Source: Paroedura picta
Lineage: Eukaryota > Chordata > Lepidosauria > Squamata > Gekkonidae
Length of the DNA: 64,000 nt
NCBI RefSeq assembly: GCF_049243985.1
Contig: NC_135369.1
Coordinates: forward strand, 26,396,765-26,460,764
Reading direction: 5' to 3'
Of the stretch, positions 21,001 through 30,873 are shown in pieces. The stretch's first letter is position 1; every line of letters starts with the position of its first letter. The notes under the pieces were generated by a model that saw nothing but the letters and a program-made list of their open reading frames with translations, made no database searches and was not told where the DNA came from. Both the position numbers and the translations under genes were made by a program.

Positions 21001-24000
21001 AGCTACTGGTTTTATCATACAAAATAGTTACTAGAATGGGCTGTGATAAGGACATTGAATCAAGTACTTTGAGCGTTCTGTAGCACTATCAAATAAATCA
21101 AATAACATTATCATAAATTTGATAAGCTAAAAGTCCTCATTATTATCTACTCAGGGAAACATGCCCACATCTGGTTGCCATGAGCTCTCTGGGGCTTCCA
21201 TCTTTGCTTTTATTTATTTTGGTAATTATGCCCTAGTAGGGACCCAAAATTGTTTACAATGTGATTTTTCCCTCCTCCATTGGGGGAGGGGAAGGAGGTT
21301 GAGGGTTGCTCAAGTTGCAGCTGTTTTAAAACAACCTTGTCTAGTTTTCAAGAAAGGAACAAAGGTATTTAGTCATTGCCTATGCGTAACAACCCTGGAC
21401 TTACTTGGTAGTCCCCGATCCAAGTGCCAGCAAAGGGTGACCTTGCTTAGCTTCTGAGATCTGATGAGATTGGTCTAGCTCGTGTCAGGTCAGGTACTAG
21501 GATGTTTAGGTCATGAGGCTAGGCTATGAAGAAATTACTAGTTCAAGGAAACCCACTGAGTCTCCATGGCAGAACAGGGATTTGAGTGTACTCTCTCACT
21601 CTGACCACTACACCACAGTCCCAAGTGTAGTTCTGTGTTCCCAGAGGAGAAGCAGCACCAGATGATCTTAAATCTCCCCACCCCCACGCCGGGGATCAAG
21701 AAAATAAATGGCACTCCTCTTTTTCCCACTACTACTTCTTCAGGTGGGGAGAACTTTGTGGCTCTGGACTTGATCGTTCAGCACGTGCACAGCCAGCTGG
21801 AGAAGGTAAGGACTTTGGAGGAGGGGACTCTGGGGTGGGGGAGTGGGGAAGCACCTGTCCCTCACCTCCACTGCTGCAGGATGGTCTGCTGCCCAACACG
21901 GTCACTCTCTTTGTCAAGCCTTCCCAATATCGCCCACCCCCTCGAGATCCCAGTCCAGGCTCTAGTCCCTCCCATCCCCACTTTTTCCAGCCTCAACAAA
22001 CTGTGAAGCTCCTGCTAATTTCCTCCCAGGCTCACATCAATGCGACTCTTCCCAGACTGCCCCCCAGGCCCATCTCACTGTAGCCATCCCTGAGTTTATG
22101 AGCAGTGGAAGGGAATCGGGGGGGGGGGGGCTGCCAGTGGGTCTAGCGTCCCGAGCCAGGCCACGGGGCAGAGCTTGCTGTGTGCAGTGACCGGCTGTTC
22201 TGTGTTTCTCTCCCCCCTCCCTCTGCTCCCTGCCTTGTAATGACTCTGCTGCCTTCCGATGTGGGCTCCTACTGCTGATGCCCAGCGTGAAATCACGGTC
22301 AGGTATGACGGCGGCCCTGAAGGAGCAGAACTTAGAACACTTCCTCTCCCCCCATCCCGCCTTGCCCCCATCCTTGTGCCTTTCCCTGCCGCACAGCAAG
22401 CCAGCCTGTGGGAGAGCAGCTGGGCAGTAGCGGGAGTCTCTTCTGACCAGCTCAAGAGGCAGCTGGGAGCGGTGAAGGAAGCTTAGGGAGCCTTTCCCCT
22501 CTGGGTGCTTCTAGAGAGAGAACTAAACACAAAGCACGGCCTGCTTCCTGGCCTCCTTGGCGGGACCGGATTGACAGCTGGTCTCCAGGCGACAGAGATC
22601 AGTTCCCCTGGGTGACGTGGCAGCTTTGGAGGGCAGACTCTGGTAGCCCATCCCTGCTGAGCTCCCTCCCTCCCTCAGATTCTGCCCTCCATGGGGGCTG
22701 CCCCCAAATCCCTGTGAATTCCTGTAGTTGCATTTGGAACCCCTGCTTGTAAGACATGCACTATCCTCGGTGACTGGGCACCTTTCTTTCCAAAAGCCAG
22801 CCGGGCTCGCTTTGGAGGCCTGGTACGTGCTGCTTGGCCGTCCCAAGACTCACTAAAAGGAGCCAGGGGAGTTTGCGGTGTGCTGCCCTGTCTGCTCCTG
22901 CTGCTTGGGGGCTGTGTCTGGTGGAGTTTTTTGGATTTGGCAGTAGCTTCCTGAACAGTAGCTTCCCTCCCCCCATACATATCACTTTTGACTTCCAGTG
23001 ATCTCTCTGAAAAGTGCATGCGTAGGTGGGGCAGCATTTTCCCTTTCTTGCCCAGTGGTGGGTGGGATGGAGAGAGAAGGGATACAGCAGCTGTTACTCT
23101 TCATGCAGTGAAGCTTTGGGGTCCCAGCTGCTCCCCCCCTACTTTGGTCCTGTGGGGCAGATCCCTTCTGCTCCTCCCCTCTCCCCCCTTGTGTGCGTGG
23201 CAGGAAGCTGCTGCCAGTTTGCCCCCACCTAATACCCTCTGTCTATCTGTCTGTCTATCTCTTTTCCGTCCCTGCTGGGCCTTGGCGTCTTCACCAGAGG
23301 AAGCTACGCTGGCATATGTGAGGACACTTGGTCTCCTTTGGCTGTTCCTGCTGCCTTGCCCCTTCCCTTGGGGTGGTGTTTCTCGGGATGGGGTGGGTGG
23401 GTGCAGGGAAGCCGGCGGATCTTCCTGCTATTTCCATGCACTGAAGTTTGAGGTGGGGAGGGGGTGGGTGACATTTTATAGCTTCATTGTTTGACATCTG
23501 TGTGGGCAGTGGCTTGCTTGCTTGGGCCCAGGTTAGCCTGGTACAAGATGCTGCCTCTTGGTGCAGTACCGCAGTATGGCAACCAAACCCTTCCATTCCT
23601 CCTACTGGGGCTTCTGTCCAGGAAGGAGAGCAACCTCACCCTTCTGTTCTGTGAGAGGTGGCCCTCTTTTCATGACCCTGAACATCTGTGCCTTTGCCTT
23701 GTTGTGCAGAGAGGAATTTGGGCTATCAGTGATGGGAGGGCCCAGTACCTTCATAAATGCAAAGGAGTCCCATTGATGCAAGAATGTTCATGCAGTCTGC
23801 AGGCACCCCTTGACCTTTCAGAAGGGGGCAATGGGGGGAGAATCTCTTGTACTGAGCTCCCTCTTTTGCATGAACCCCATACCCTTCTCCTCCCAAACAG
23901 AGCGGCCTTGGCCTCAGCTCACCAGGGACAGCCGTTGCCAAAGACGCTGAGCGTCCTGGAGAGCACGCCGCAAGTCCGTGGGATGCACACCATCATCAGG

Positions 24001-26918
24001 TACTGGGGGTGCTGCAGCAGTGGTCCTTCCTTTTCTGTGTGGCCTCAGGGAGCTAGGAGCTGCAGGGGAGCTTGGAGACTGCCAATTCAGAGGCAGGTTA
24101 GGATGGAATCAGTGTGGCATGGCCTGCCTTGTTCCAAAATACATTCTAGGGTTGGGAAGTGGGAATAGCCCACTTTTTCCTCCTTACTCCACAGGAACAA
24201 AGATACCACCAGGGATGAGTTCATCTTCTACTCCAAGCGTCTGATGCGTCTGTTGATAGAGCACGCTCTCTCCTTCCTGCCACTCAAGGTATTGCCTCCT
24301 TTCTAGTTATCACTCTTCCTGTGGGATGCTGGAGGGTCTGCTAAGTATTCTCTGTGGTCCTGATGCTGGGTCGAGACCACTGGCATGGTGCCTTGCTTTT
24401 TGCAGACTGTGACTGTGGAGACACCGCAGGGGACGGTCTATGAGGGGAAGCGTTTCCACAGGCAGCGGGTGAGCTACTCTTCTCTCCTCCCTCGTCTAGG
24501 TCTGCGGAGGTTGAGTGCAAAAAGTCAGAGGATTGTAGAAGGAACCTGGATTTGGGGGGAGACTGGGTAGCCTAGGAGCCCAGGAAGCTGCCCTGTGCTG
24601 AGGCAGACACCCCACTTTTCTCCCCAGGGAGGATTCAGAGTAGCTCATAGAATCATAGAAGAGTTGGAAGGTACCTCCTGGGTCATCTAGTCCAACCCCC
24701 TGCACCATGCAGGACACCCACAACCCTATCGCTGACAGTGTAACTTGCCACCTGCTTCAATCTTCACATCTCATAATACTGTTCTCTGTTTTGTCCTCAC
24801 AACCCTGTGGGGTTGGTTAAGATTGCTTAGTGGACCAAGGATTCAGATATGGGTCTCGCAGATCCTCGGCCAGTATTCTAACATGCTGGATCTCAGTTTG
24901 AAATTTCAGGGTTTATCAAATCAGTTTTATTATGTTTCTATGTCAAGTGGTCTGTTTGCTTCTTCAGCTAGATGTATTCCCCTTTGGGAAGTTTCATGCT
25001 TAATGGGCATCAAGAAAAGAGTTTAGGAGAGGGGTGGAGTTGGGGGTACAGGGACTAAGATGGGTTATGCAGCCAAATTTCAGTGTCTGCTGCATTCTCC
25101 CCTCCAGATCACCGGCGTCTCCATCCTGCGTGCAGGCGAGACCATGGAGCAGGCCCTCACAGCTGTCTGCAAAGACATCCGCTTGGGCAAGATTCTCATC
25201 CAGACCAACCATGACACGGGGGAACCCGAGGTGGAAAGTGGGCTGGGCCGTGGGGGGGGGTGTCCCGACACGAGGGCAGGGAAGGTGGGATGGTCTGGAC
25301 TGACTGACCCAAGTGCCTTGTCCTCTTACCAGCTGCACTACCTCCGGCTGCCCAAGGAGATCAGTGAAGACTATGTCATCTTGATGGACAGCACTGTGTC
25401 CACAGGGGCTGCTGCCATGATGGCTGTGCGGGTGCTGCTTGTAAGTGAAGATGCCATGACATGGAATAGCGGGACATGCAGAGGGGCGCGGGTGTCAGGA
25501 TTGAGGCTGGGGCTGAAGACACAAACAGTAGGTTGGTGGTGAGGACACAGGGACTTCCTGAATACTGATGGCATGGGATCGGGGCTGTGGGTCTCCCATC
25601 TCCCTGTTAGGGCTTGGGCCCTTCAGGCATTGGTTTGGGGCAATACATGGCTTTCTCTCCTGTACACATGTAATACTGCCTTATACTGAATCAGACCATT
25701 GGTCCATCAAGGTCTACGCAGACTCTGGAAGAGCTCTTTCGCCTCACTTCTTTGCCGGTCCTTTTTAATGGGAGATGCTGGAGATTATATGGGAAGCTCT
25801 TTCCCCAAGCCCAGAACCTGCCTGTAATCTGCACACTCTATGCGTGTGTGCAGGGAGGGCTCATCACTGCATGCATTGCTCATCTTATCTCTTTAAATTA
25901 CTAGCTGTTGACCAATAAAATCAGAGTCCAGTAGCACCTTTAAGACCAACAAAGATTTATTCAAGGCGTGAGCTTTCCAGTGCAAGCACTCTTCGTCTGA
26001 CGTGCTACTGGACTCTGATTTTATTGTGTCATTTTAAAAAGAACACTGTAGTCCAGTAGCACGTCAGACGAAGAGTGCTTGCACTCGAAAGGTCACGCCT
26101 TGAATAAATCTTTGTTGGTCTTAAAGGTGCTACTGGACTCTGATTTTATTGTGCTACTTCAGACCAACACGGCTACTCATTTGAATCTAGCTGTTGACCA
26201 TCTTTGTTAATTATTTTAACAGATTTTTATTTTGATATTGCACTGGTCTCCCCCAGCCTGGGTCCTGACTGTCAGGAGAAAGGCTGGAGGTACATACACA
26301 CTGTAAATAAATATGCTGCAGGATCATGACGTGCAGGAGGACAAGATCTTCCTCCTTTCGCTGCTGATGGCTGAGATGGGGGTCCACTCAGTGGCCTATG
26401 CCTTTCCCCGCGTACGTATCATTACCACAGCAGTGGACAAGAGGGTCAACGAGGAGTTCCACATTATCCCTGGCATTGGTAAGTGGGAGCTGTCCCAGAC
26501 TGGATGCCGGCCCTCTCAAGCCATATCTCATTTGATTTTTGGGTTTTTTTTCTGTTTGGTTACGCCTGCACCAAGCCAGGGGATTTGCAACTTAACAGCA
26601 TGCCTTGAAGAAGCAGTTTCCTCTTCTTTTTTTTTGCAGAGGAGAGGGAATGGGAAATAGATGTGGGTCAGTGGCAACTGCTGTAGAGGAAGGTATAGAA
26701 TCTGCCCTTCAGTGGGGGAGGGAAGGCCCAGCTTTGCCACTGCTCGAGAAGCTGCTTTCATGTCCAGACTTTTCACAGGTGAGGGCGGAGCCTTCCGTTT
26801 TCCTCGGTCACATTGATAAAATGCATGCCTTTCTCTCCTGTCAGGCAACTTTGGAGACAGATACTTCGGCACTGATAGCACCACGGGTTGGTACGAAAGT
26901 GACGGCATGGACTGCTGA
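15028..26918 (+). CDS. UCKL1-like: Uridine-cytidine kinase-like 1 family protein, complete 15-exon gene
   Basis: UCKL1-type proteins combine an NTP-dependent uridine/cytidine kinase domain with a C-terminal UPRTase-like domain and act in pyrimidine salvage. Coding exons: 15028-15071, 17115-17314, 18101-18207, 18524-18694, 19914-19985, 20157-20346, 21744-21805, 22286-22302, 23901-23999, 24195-24288, 24406-24468, 25108-25230, 25333-25440, 26322-26478, 26845-26918. All have GT-AG borders and matching phases, giving 1,581 nt and 526 residues (human UCKL1 is 548). The Walker A loop GGSASGKT lies at residues 85-92. '[20 protein letters not shown]' near the N-terminus and '[17 protein letters not shown]' near the C-terminus are UCKL1 signatures. 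The UPRT PRPP loop reads DSTVSTG (433-439), degenerate as in UCKL1. The last residues ([11 protein letters not shown]) differ from the human tail. The start is chosen for MAAP, as in human; exon 1's donor (AG|GTCCGG) is weak and the least certain junction. Its place beside DNAJC5G and SLC30A3 suggests a paralogue of the 20q13 UCKL1 rather than its strict orthologue. Confidence 0.93.
15451..15575 (+). repeat. Fold-back repeat (family A) inside the hAT element
   Basis: Core 'TGCACTCGAAAGCTCACACC' to 'GCCACTGGACTCAATTTTTT', then 'CTTCAGACCAGCACAGCTAC'. It lies inside hAT sequence: 'AAATGTAACAAAA' appears on both sides (15,419-15,431 and 15,588-15,600), consistent with a target duplication. Confidence 0.75.
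15937..16204 (-). mobile_element. tRNA-type SINE with RTE-like tail, inserted in the hAT remnant
   Basis: Minus-strand reading: tRNA-like head ('gtggtaaggcagcagacatg'), 'gggagttcaatcccagcaac', then 'ggtcagatatgaaccggtgc' and a tail of AAAGGTAAAGG type. The perfect 15-bp duplication CAAATTTCTTTAGGT brackets it (15,922-15,936 and 16,205-16,219), the hallmark of LINE-driven insertion. The same SINE occurs in plus orientation at 62.2-62.4 kb. Confidence 0.92.
18275..18484 (+). mobile_element. MITE with about 23-bp terminal inverted repeats (UCKL1-like intron 3)
   Basis: The left end TACCGTATTTGCCGGCGTAT and the right end, whose inverse is TACAGTATTTGCTGGCGTAT, are near-identical inverted termini flanked by TA. 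Internally the string GGCGTATAAGACGACCCCCC or a variant recurs twice more, so the termini are repeated inside the element. A TA target suggests a Tc1/mariner-like relative, but the family is not certain. Confidence 0.75.
19138..19274 (+). mobile_element. hAT-type palindromic MITE, copy 2 (UCKL1-like intron 4)
   Basis: Same 136-bp palindrome as at 12.96 kb. The right flank GTCTACAC fits nnnTAnnn; the left flank (TTCTACAG then CC) is only an approximate match, so the exact boundary or duplication is blurred. Confidence 0.9.
21362..21505 (-). repeat. 5S rRNA-derived SINE, minus orientation (UCKL1-like intron 6)
   Basis: Plus-strand text 'CCTTGCTTAGCTTCTGAGAT' corresponds to the 5S internal promoter in reverse, preceded by 'GTAGTCCCCGATCCAAGTGC'. 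It is degenerate. Confidence 0.65.
22286..22302 (+). CDS. UCKL1-like: 17-nt microexon 8 of the UCKL1-like gene
   Basis: CCCAG|CGTGAAATCACGGTCAG|GTATGA. It encodes REITV plus two bases of an arginine codon that is completed by the next exon (23,901). It is needed to keep phase between exon 7 (ends phase 0, ...HSQLEK) and exon 9 (begins with one codon base, then AALASAHQ). It corresponds to human RELSVR at the same place. Confidence 0.93.
24644..24728 (-). repeat. CR1 LINE 3' end, minus orientation (UCKL1-like intron 11)
   Basis: 'TCATAGAATCATAGAAGAGT' followed by 'CATCTAGTCCAACCCCCTGC' is the reversed CR1 3' terminus. It is heavily 5'-truncated. Confidence 0.85.
25663..25835 (+). repeat. Interspersed repeat ('ACTGAATCAGACCATTGGTC' family)
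   Basis: Reads CTGCCTTATACTGAATCAGA, then CCATTGGTCCATCAAGGTCT, and a tail about twice 'GGAGATGCTGGAGATTATAT'. A second, shorter relative begins at 39,264. This is a common squamate repeat whose formal family name I do not assign. Confidence 0.6.
25915..26186. mobile_element. Compound fold-back family A insertion with 14-bp target duplication
   Basis: The perfect repeat CTAGCTGTTGACCA flanks it (25,901-25,914 and 26,187-26,200). Inside, an inverted copy of the family A core (25,915 to about 26,020) is followed by a direct copy (about 26,050-26,186), joined by ATTTTAAAAAGAACACTGTA. That joining string, in reverse, also precedes the 13.5-kb copy, so it belongs to the element. The insertion lies in UCKL1-like intron 13. 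Confidence 0.88.
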
Positions 26919-27645
26919 GCTTGTTTGGCAGAGCGGGACTTCATCTGGGGGGGTGGCACCCCTACCACGAGCAGTGCTGTAAGGACCACAGCAGCTCATA
27001 GCAGAAGCCACAGTTCTGCATGTGCTTTCTTCTCTGGCACATGGGATGGAGCACTGCTGATGCTACCTCCTCGGCCGTAAGGTCCCCTCTTGATATTTAT
27101 TGGTATTTATGGGGGTAATTTTTTTTCCTTTCTTGCACTCTGGTTGCTGCTCCTCCCAGCACGGACTGTCTTGACTGAGGCCTGATGTGCTGGCTTAAGG
27201 GAACCATCTCACAATAGCCCCTAACATTGTCCTGGCTCCCCATTTATGCCCTTCCTCTGGCAGGCTGGGCCAGGTCTGATGCAGGCAGGCCTCTGCAGTA
27301 GGACCAGGACTTTCTGGCCTGGAAGGCTTCTCTGGCTGTTGCCTCTTTGGCAGCCTTCCTTTTCTGTCACATTGCCCCACACTTGGCCATCTTTCGGAAA
27401 TGACCGCACAAACATTTAGCCTCACAAATATGGCGGTAAGGGATCCATTTTGGGGAGAGTCCACTGCTCCCCTTTTGCGCAGAGTTGGGTCCAAGTGGAC
27501 TGGAATAGGTTCTGGTCACCTGCACACTCCCGTGTCTTCTTTGCAGGTGGGTGAAAGGGGGTCACCTGCTCTGTATTGTCAGTACTGTACTCAGCTGCCT
27601 TCTTTGCTTTTTGTACGTGATAATAAAAACTGACACAAACTTGTG
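26919..27645 (+). other. 3' UTR of the UCKL1-like gene
   Basis: Runs from the stop codon (26,916-26,918) to the polyadenylation signal at 27,622. It is not interrupted by a recognisable repeat. Confidence 0.8.
27622..27627 (+). terminator. Polyadenylation signal AATAAA of the UCKL1-like gene
   Basis: Canonical hexamer about 700 nt after the stop, followed by a GT-rich stretch (TTGTGCTCGTTATTTGGTGG), the usual downstream element. Confidence 0.85.
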
Positions 27646-27889
27646 CTCGTTATTTGGTGGGGGATTTCTTGTTGGCATTTGATAGCTGTGAAGGTGGGTA
27701 GGTGTGCTTTTGTGGCCAGGGTCTGCTGCAGTTTCTACGGTGCTAGTGGTAGATCTGTCTTGTTCTGGAGAGAGGACCTCTGCTAAAGATCAAACCACGC
27801 TTGCACCCCAGTGGTACTGTACAGGGAAGAGGAGCATCTTTGGCTCATTGCAGCTCTAATTTACATATTTGTATTGTAATTTGTATTCT

Positions 27890-28080
27890 AATTCTAATGC
27901 TGGGAGCGATTGAGGGCAAAAGAAGAAGGGGACGACAGAGAATGAGGTGGCTGGATGGAGTCACTGAAGCAGTCGGTGTGAACTTAAATGGACTCCGGGG
28001 AATGGTAGAGGACAGGAAGGCCTGGAGGATCATTGTCCATTGGGTTGCGATGGGTCAGACATGACTTCGCAACTAACAAC
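27890..28080 (+). repeat. BovB-like RTE LINE, 3' end of the reverse transcriptase ORF
   Basis: The plus strand encodes 'GKRRRGRQRMRWLDGVTEAV' followed within a few residues by 'MVEDRKAWRIIVHWVAMGQT', the well-known C-terminal signature of BovB RTE proteins. It ends in the BovB-type 3' text 'GGGTCAGACATGACTTCGCA'. Only this terminal fragment is present. Confidence 0.85.
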
Positions 28081-29879
28081 AAAATTCTAATTTTTAAAAA
28101 TGTCCAAACAAGTTGCTTTAGTTTCCATTTGTGTTACAAAAGAGGGATCTACATGCTAAAAATAATTCTGGAAGCTCCTGGTTTACTTTCTCCATATCCT
28201 GGCTTGCTAAGTGGAGTGTTCACAGTCAGAAAGCACATATAACTCTTAGGAAGTTTGATATGCAGTGTGTTAGCTGCCCTCTCTGGGAAGGACTGGAGAA
28301 TTACTTAAGATGAAGCAAGGGAAGGCTTCCCTAAAAGGCAGGATGCTTTGGTGCATTTCCCTAATGTTGGTGTTGGACTGGCCATTCAGTCCCTTGATGG
28401 GAGTCACAGCTAAGACTTAGTCATAGTCCAATGGGATGAGGCTGCCCTTCAGAACTGAAACCTTTTTATCCTTTTTTTAATATTATGTGCTGCAATCAGT
28501 GAAAAGAGTACAAAGAATAGGGTGGAGAGGGAGGGGGTTGGGGGGGGGTCCTTGATGGTCTCTAACTCTCCCCTCCAAAAGATAGAAGAAATGGGGCATT
28601 TTATGAAAGCTCAATCCTGTGTAGGGGGTTAGTGTTACCTCCCCCCCCTTTCAGTCTGTGTGTCCCTCTTTTTGTTAGTACCCAAGCACCTGTTTCAGGG
28701 GGCTGGAAAGGAATTGTGATTTACAAGGCTTCTCTTGCATTTCAGTAATGCCTCAGAAGAGCTGTGCTGGGTCAAGGGAGAGTCTGAGGGTGACTCTTAT
28801 TTGGGGATCTCTTTGTAAGCCAGCAATGTTCTCTGGGGCTAATAGAAGTGGAACAAACACTTTTTAAAAAGTCAGATCTGCTTTTAGGAAATCAGGACAT
28901 TTCTGAACCTGAGTGGAATGTTTACCAATTTGTTTCCCTGAAACGAATAACTTCTGCTTGTTACAGGAAGCTTTTCTTTTTTTTTGAAGGGGATCTGTGT
29001 TAGGAAGCCGTTTAAATACACATTGCAAATAAGAGCTTGTGGGCATGTTCATCTAGAACAGAGGTTGGATTAAATAGTCATAGAGCAGAGTTTCTCCTAA
29101 CTGATTTAATTTGGGACCTTCAGCATCCAAAACAGTGCAAGTGCTCTACCACAGTGTGCAGCCCCTCCCCCAAGGATGCCCAGTTGCTTTCCTCCCTGCC
29201 ATGGGGTATTTGGGAAATTCTCAGTGAACATCCAGTGTTGCCATCTCATGTTTGTTTGCTTGTTGCTTGTATGAATGGTCCCTTGCGGCTGGAGGAAGTT
29301 CCTCCAGTCTAAGGTTGTCTTCCTCTTAATTTGTAATTCGTAAACTTGAGGAAATCGCTGCTCAGTGGGGTAGTAGCATACATGTTACTGAGTGGTATTT
29401 TGCTCTGAGAATAAAGTTATGAGGTTGAACAAAATACTTAGGAATGTATAGAGCTGGATTAACCAGCTGGCTTGCTTCCGTGTGCAAGTGGAAGCCAGAA
29501 ATGAAGGGAAATGTGATTCCAAGATCTCTACAACCCAGGCCTCTGGCATTCTCGGCAAAAGAGGTGAACACTGAGGTTAGAGGCAGCCCCCTATTGAAGC
29601 TTGCGGCCAAAAAGCCCCGCCTGGGGTAAAATGAGTAAAATGTTTCCTTGCCCCCTTCCAAAGGACACTGAAAACAAGTGGGAAAGGGGGATGTGTTTTA
29701 TTCAGTCCTAGAGACTGGAAAACCCTCAAGGCCGAACAGTTTAAGCCACAGGGAGAACATTTGCAATCTGTGTGGAAAAATCAAACACCGACCTCTGGAT
29801 TATTTATAAACGCAGAGTTATGCGGCTTTAAGTTAAGATTCCTCTATGGAACTGGAATGTAGCATGGAAATTCCCTTCA
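28081..29879. other. UCKL1-like to DNAJC5G spacer: no gene recognised
   Basis: Contains no recognisable exon; only short, family-less open frames occur. Confidence 0.55.
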
Positions 29880-30220
29880 ATTCCGCACCGGAAGTGTTTG
29901 CCTCTTCTCTTTTTTTCCACCTCTACGGCGCGACTAGCTTCTGCCGGCCCTTGTAGGGGTTTGCTGTGTGCCCGTGCGCATGCGCCCGCGCTTTATGGTT
30001 ACGGGCTAGAGCGAAAAAGAAAACACTTCCGAGCATGCGCAGTGGGGCTAGCTGGGCCGGGTCGGGTCGGAGCCGCGTCCGGGAGAGTGGCGAGCGAGGG
30101 GCAGGTGAAGACCGCAGGCCGGTGAGGGCCGGGAAGGGGCCGGGGGTGGCTCCGCTGTGGCCTTGCTTGGGGTGGGGGGCACGTCGTGCTTGACGTCGTC
30201 CGGGTGACGTCGTGGCCCTG
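29880..30220 (+). promoter_or_regulatory. DNAJC5G promoter: ETS and NRF1 sites, CRE-like cluster
   Basis: ACCGGAAGTG (29,887-29,896) is a consensus ETS/GABPA site. GCGCATGCGC (29,976-29,985) is a full NRF1 palindrome, and GCATGCGCA (30,033-30,041) is a second NRF1-like site next to ACTTCCG (ETS in reverse). Downstream, ACGTCGT recurs three times (30,181, 30,193, 30,207), twice as TGACGTCGT, a CRE-like half site. A likely noncoding exon 1 ends at 30,121 (GGCCG|GTGAGG). There is no TATA box. Confidence 0.75.
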
Positions 30221-30810
30221 GTGTTGCGTCACTCCGCCTTGCCAGGCGCCATTGTGGCAGGCAGGCAGTCCCCGTCTGGCGGGGGGTGGGGGTCGGCGGG
30301 GGGGTGCTTCCGTTGTCATGGTGCCAGGGGAGGGGGGCAGCGCTGGAAAGGCCTGAGGCTTCGTGCTGGGTCCTTCGTGCTGGGGCTGCTTCCTCCTGGG
30401 CCCCTTGGCCGGGCTCCCTCTGCGGGGAGAGGCGGCAGGTAGCGCGGCGGAGGGCCCTCACCTGGCCGCCTCGGCTCAAAGCGTCACCCTGCCCACAGGT
30501 TTGCTCAGGTGGTAGAACTGGACTGTAAGGAAGTGGTTCAGGGAGATGCGCTGATAGGAACTGGGAACTGTGCTGTCTGTCGCTGTAAGTATGCCCCCGC
30601 TGCGAAAGGCCGATTCTATGAATTAAGCAGATTGTGGGCAGGAAAGGAGATACCGGTGTTTGTCCTTTGCACACCCAGGGAATTGCTGATCGCCACTGTG
30701 GGATGGTTGGTGAATTCTCTCCAGGCCAGGCTGGATTCTGGAGGTTTTTGCTGGTGGTGGGGCTTATCTAGCCATGAAATTGGGATCAACGTGGGTAGTT
30801 CTGAGCACCT

Positions 30811-30873
30811 GCATAAGTGCAGGGGGTTGGGCTAGATGACCTTGGAGGTCACTTCCAACTCTATGATTCTAAT
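30811..30873 (+). repeat. CR1 LINE 3' end
   Basis: 'GGGGGTTGGGCTAGATGACC' followed by 'TCCAACTCTATGATTCT', the CR1 terminus. Confidence 0.85.

Noticed and set aside
23491-24168. 225-codon frame covering UCKL1-like exon 9
   Set aside because: Only the exon 9 part (23,901-23,999) is coding. The rest is intron, as the splice signals and the human protein show.
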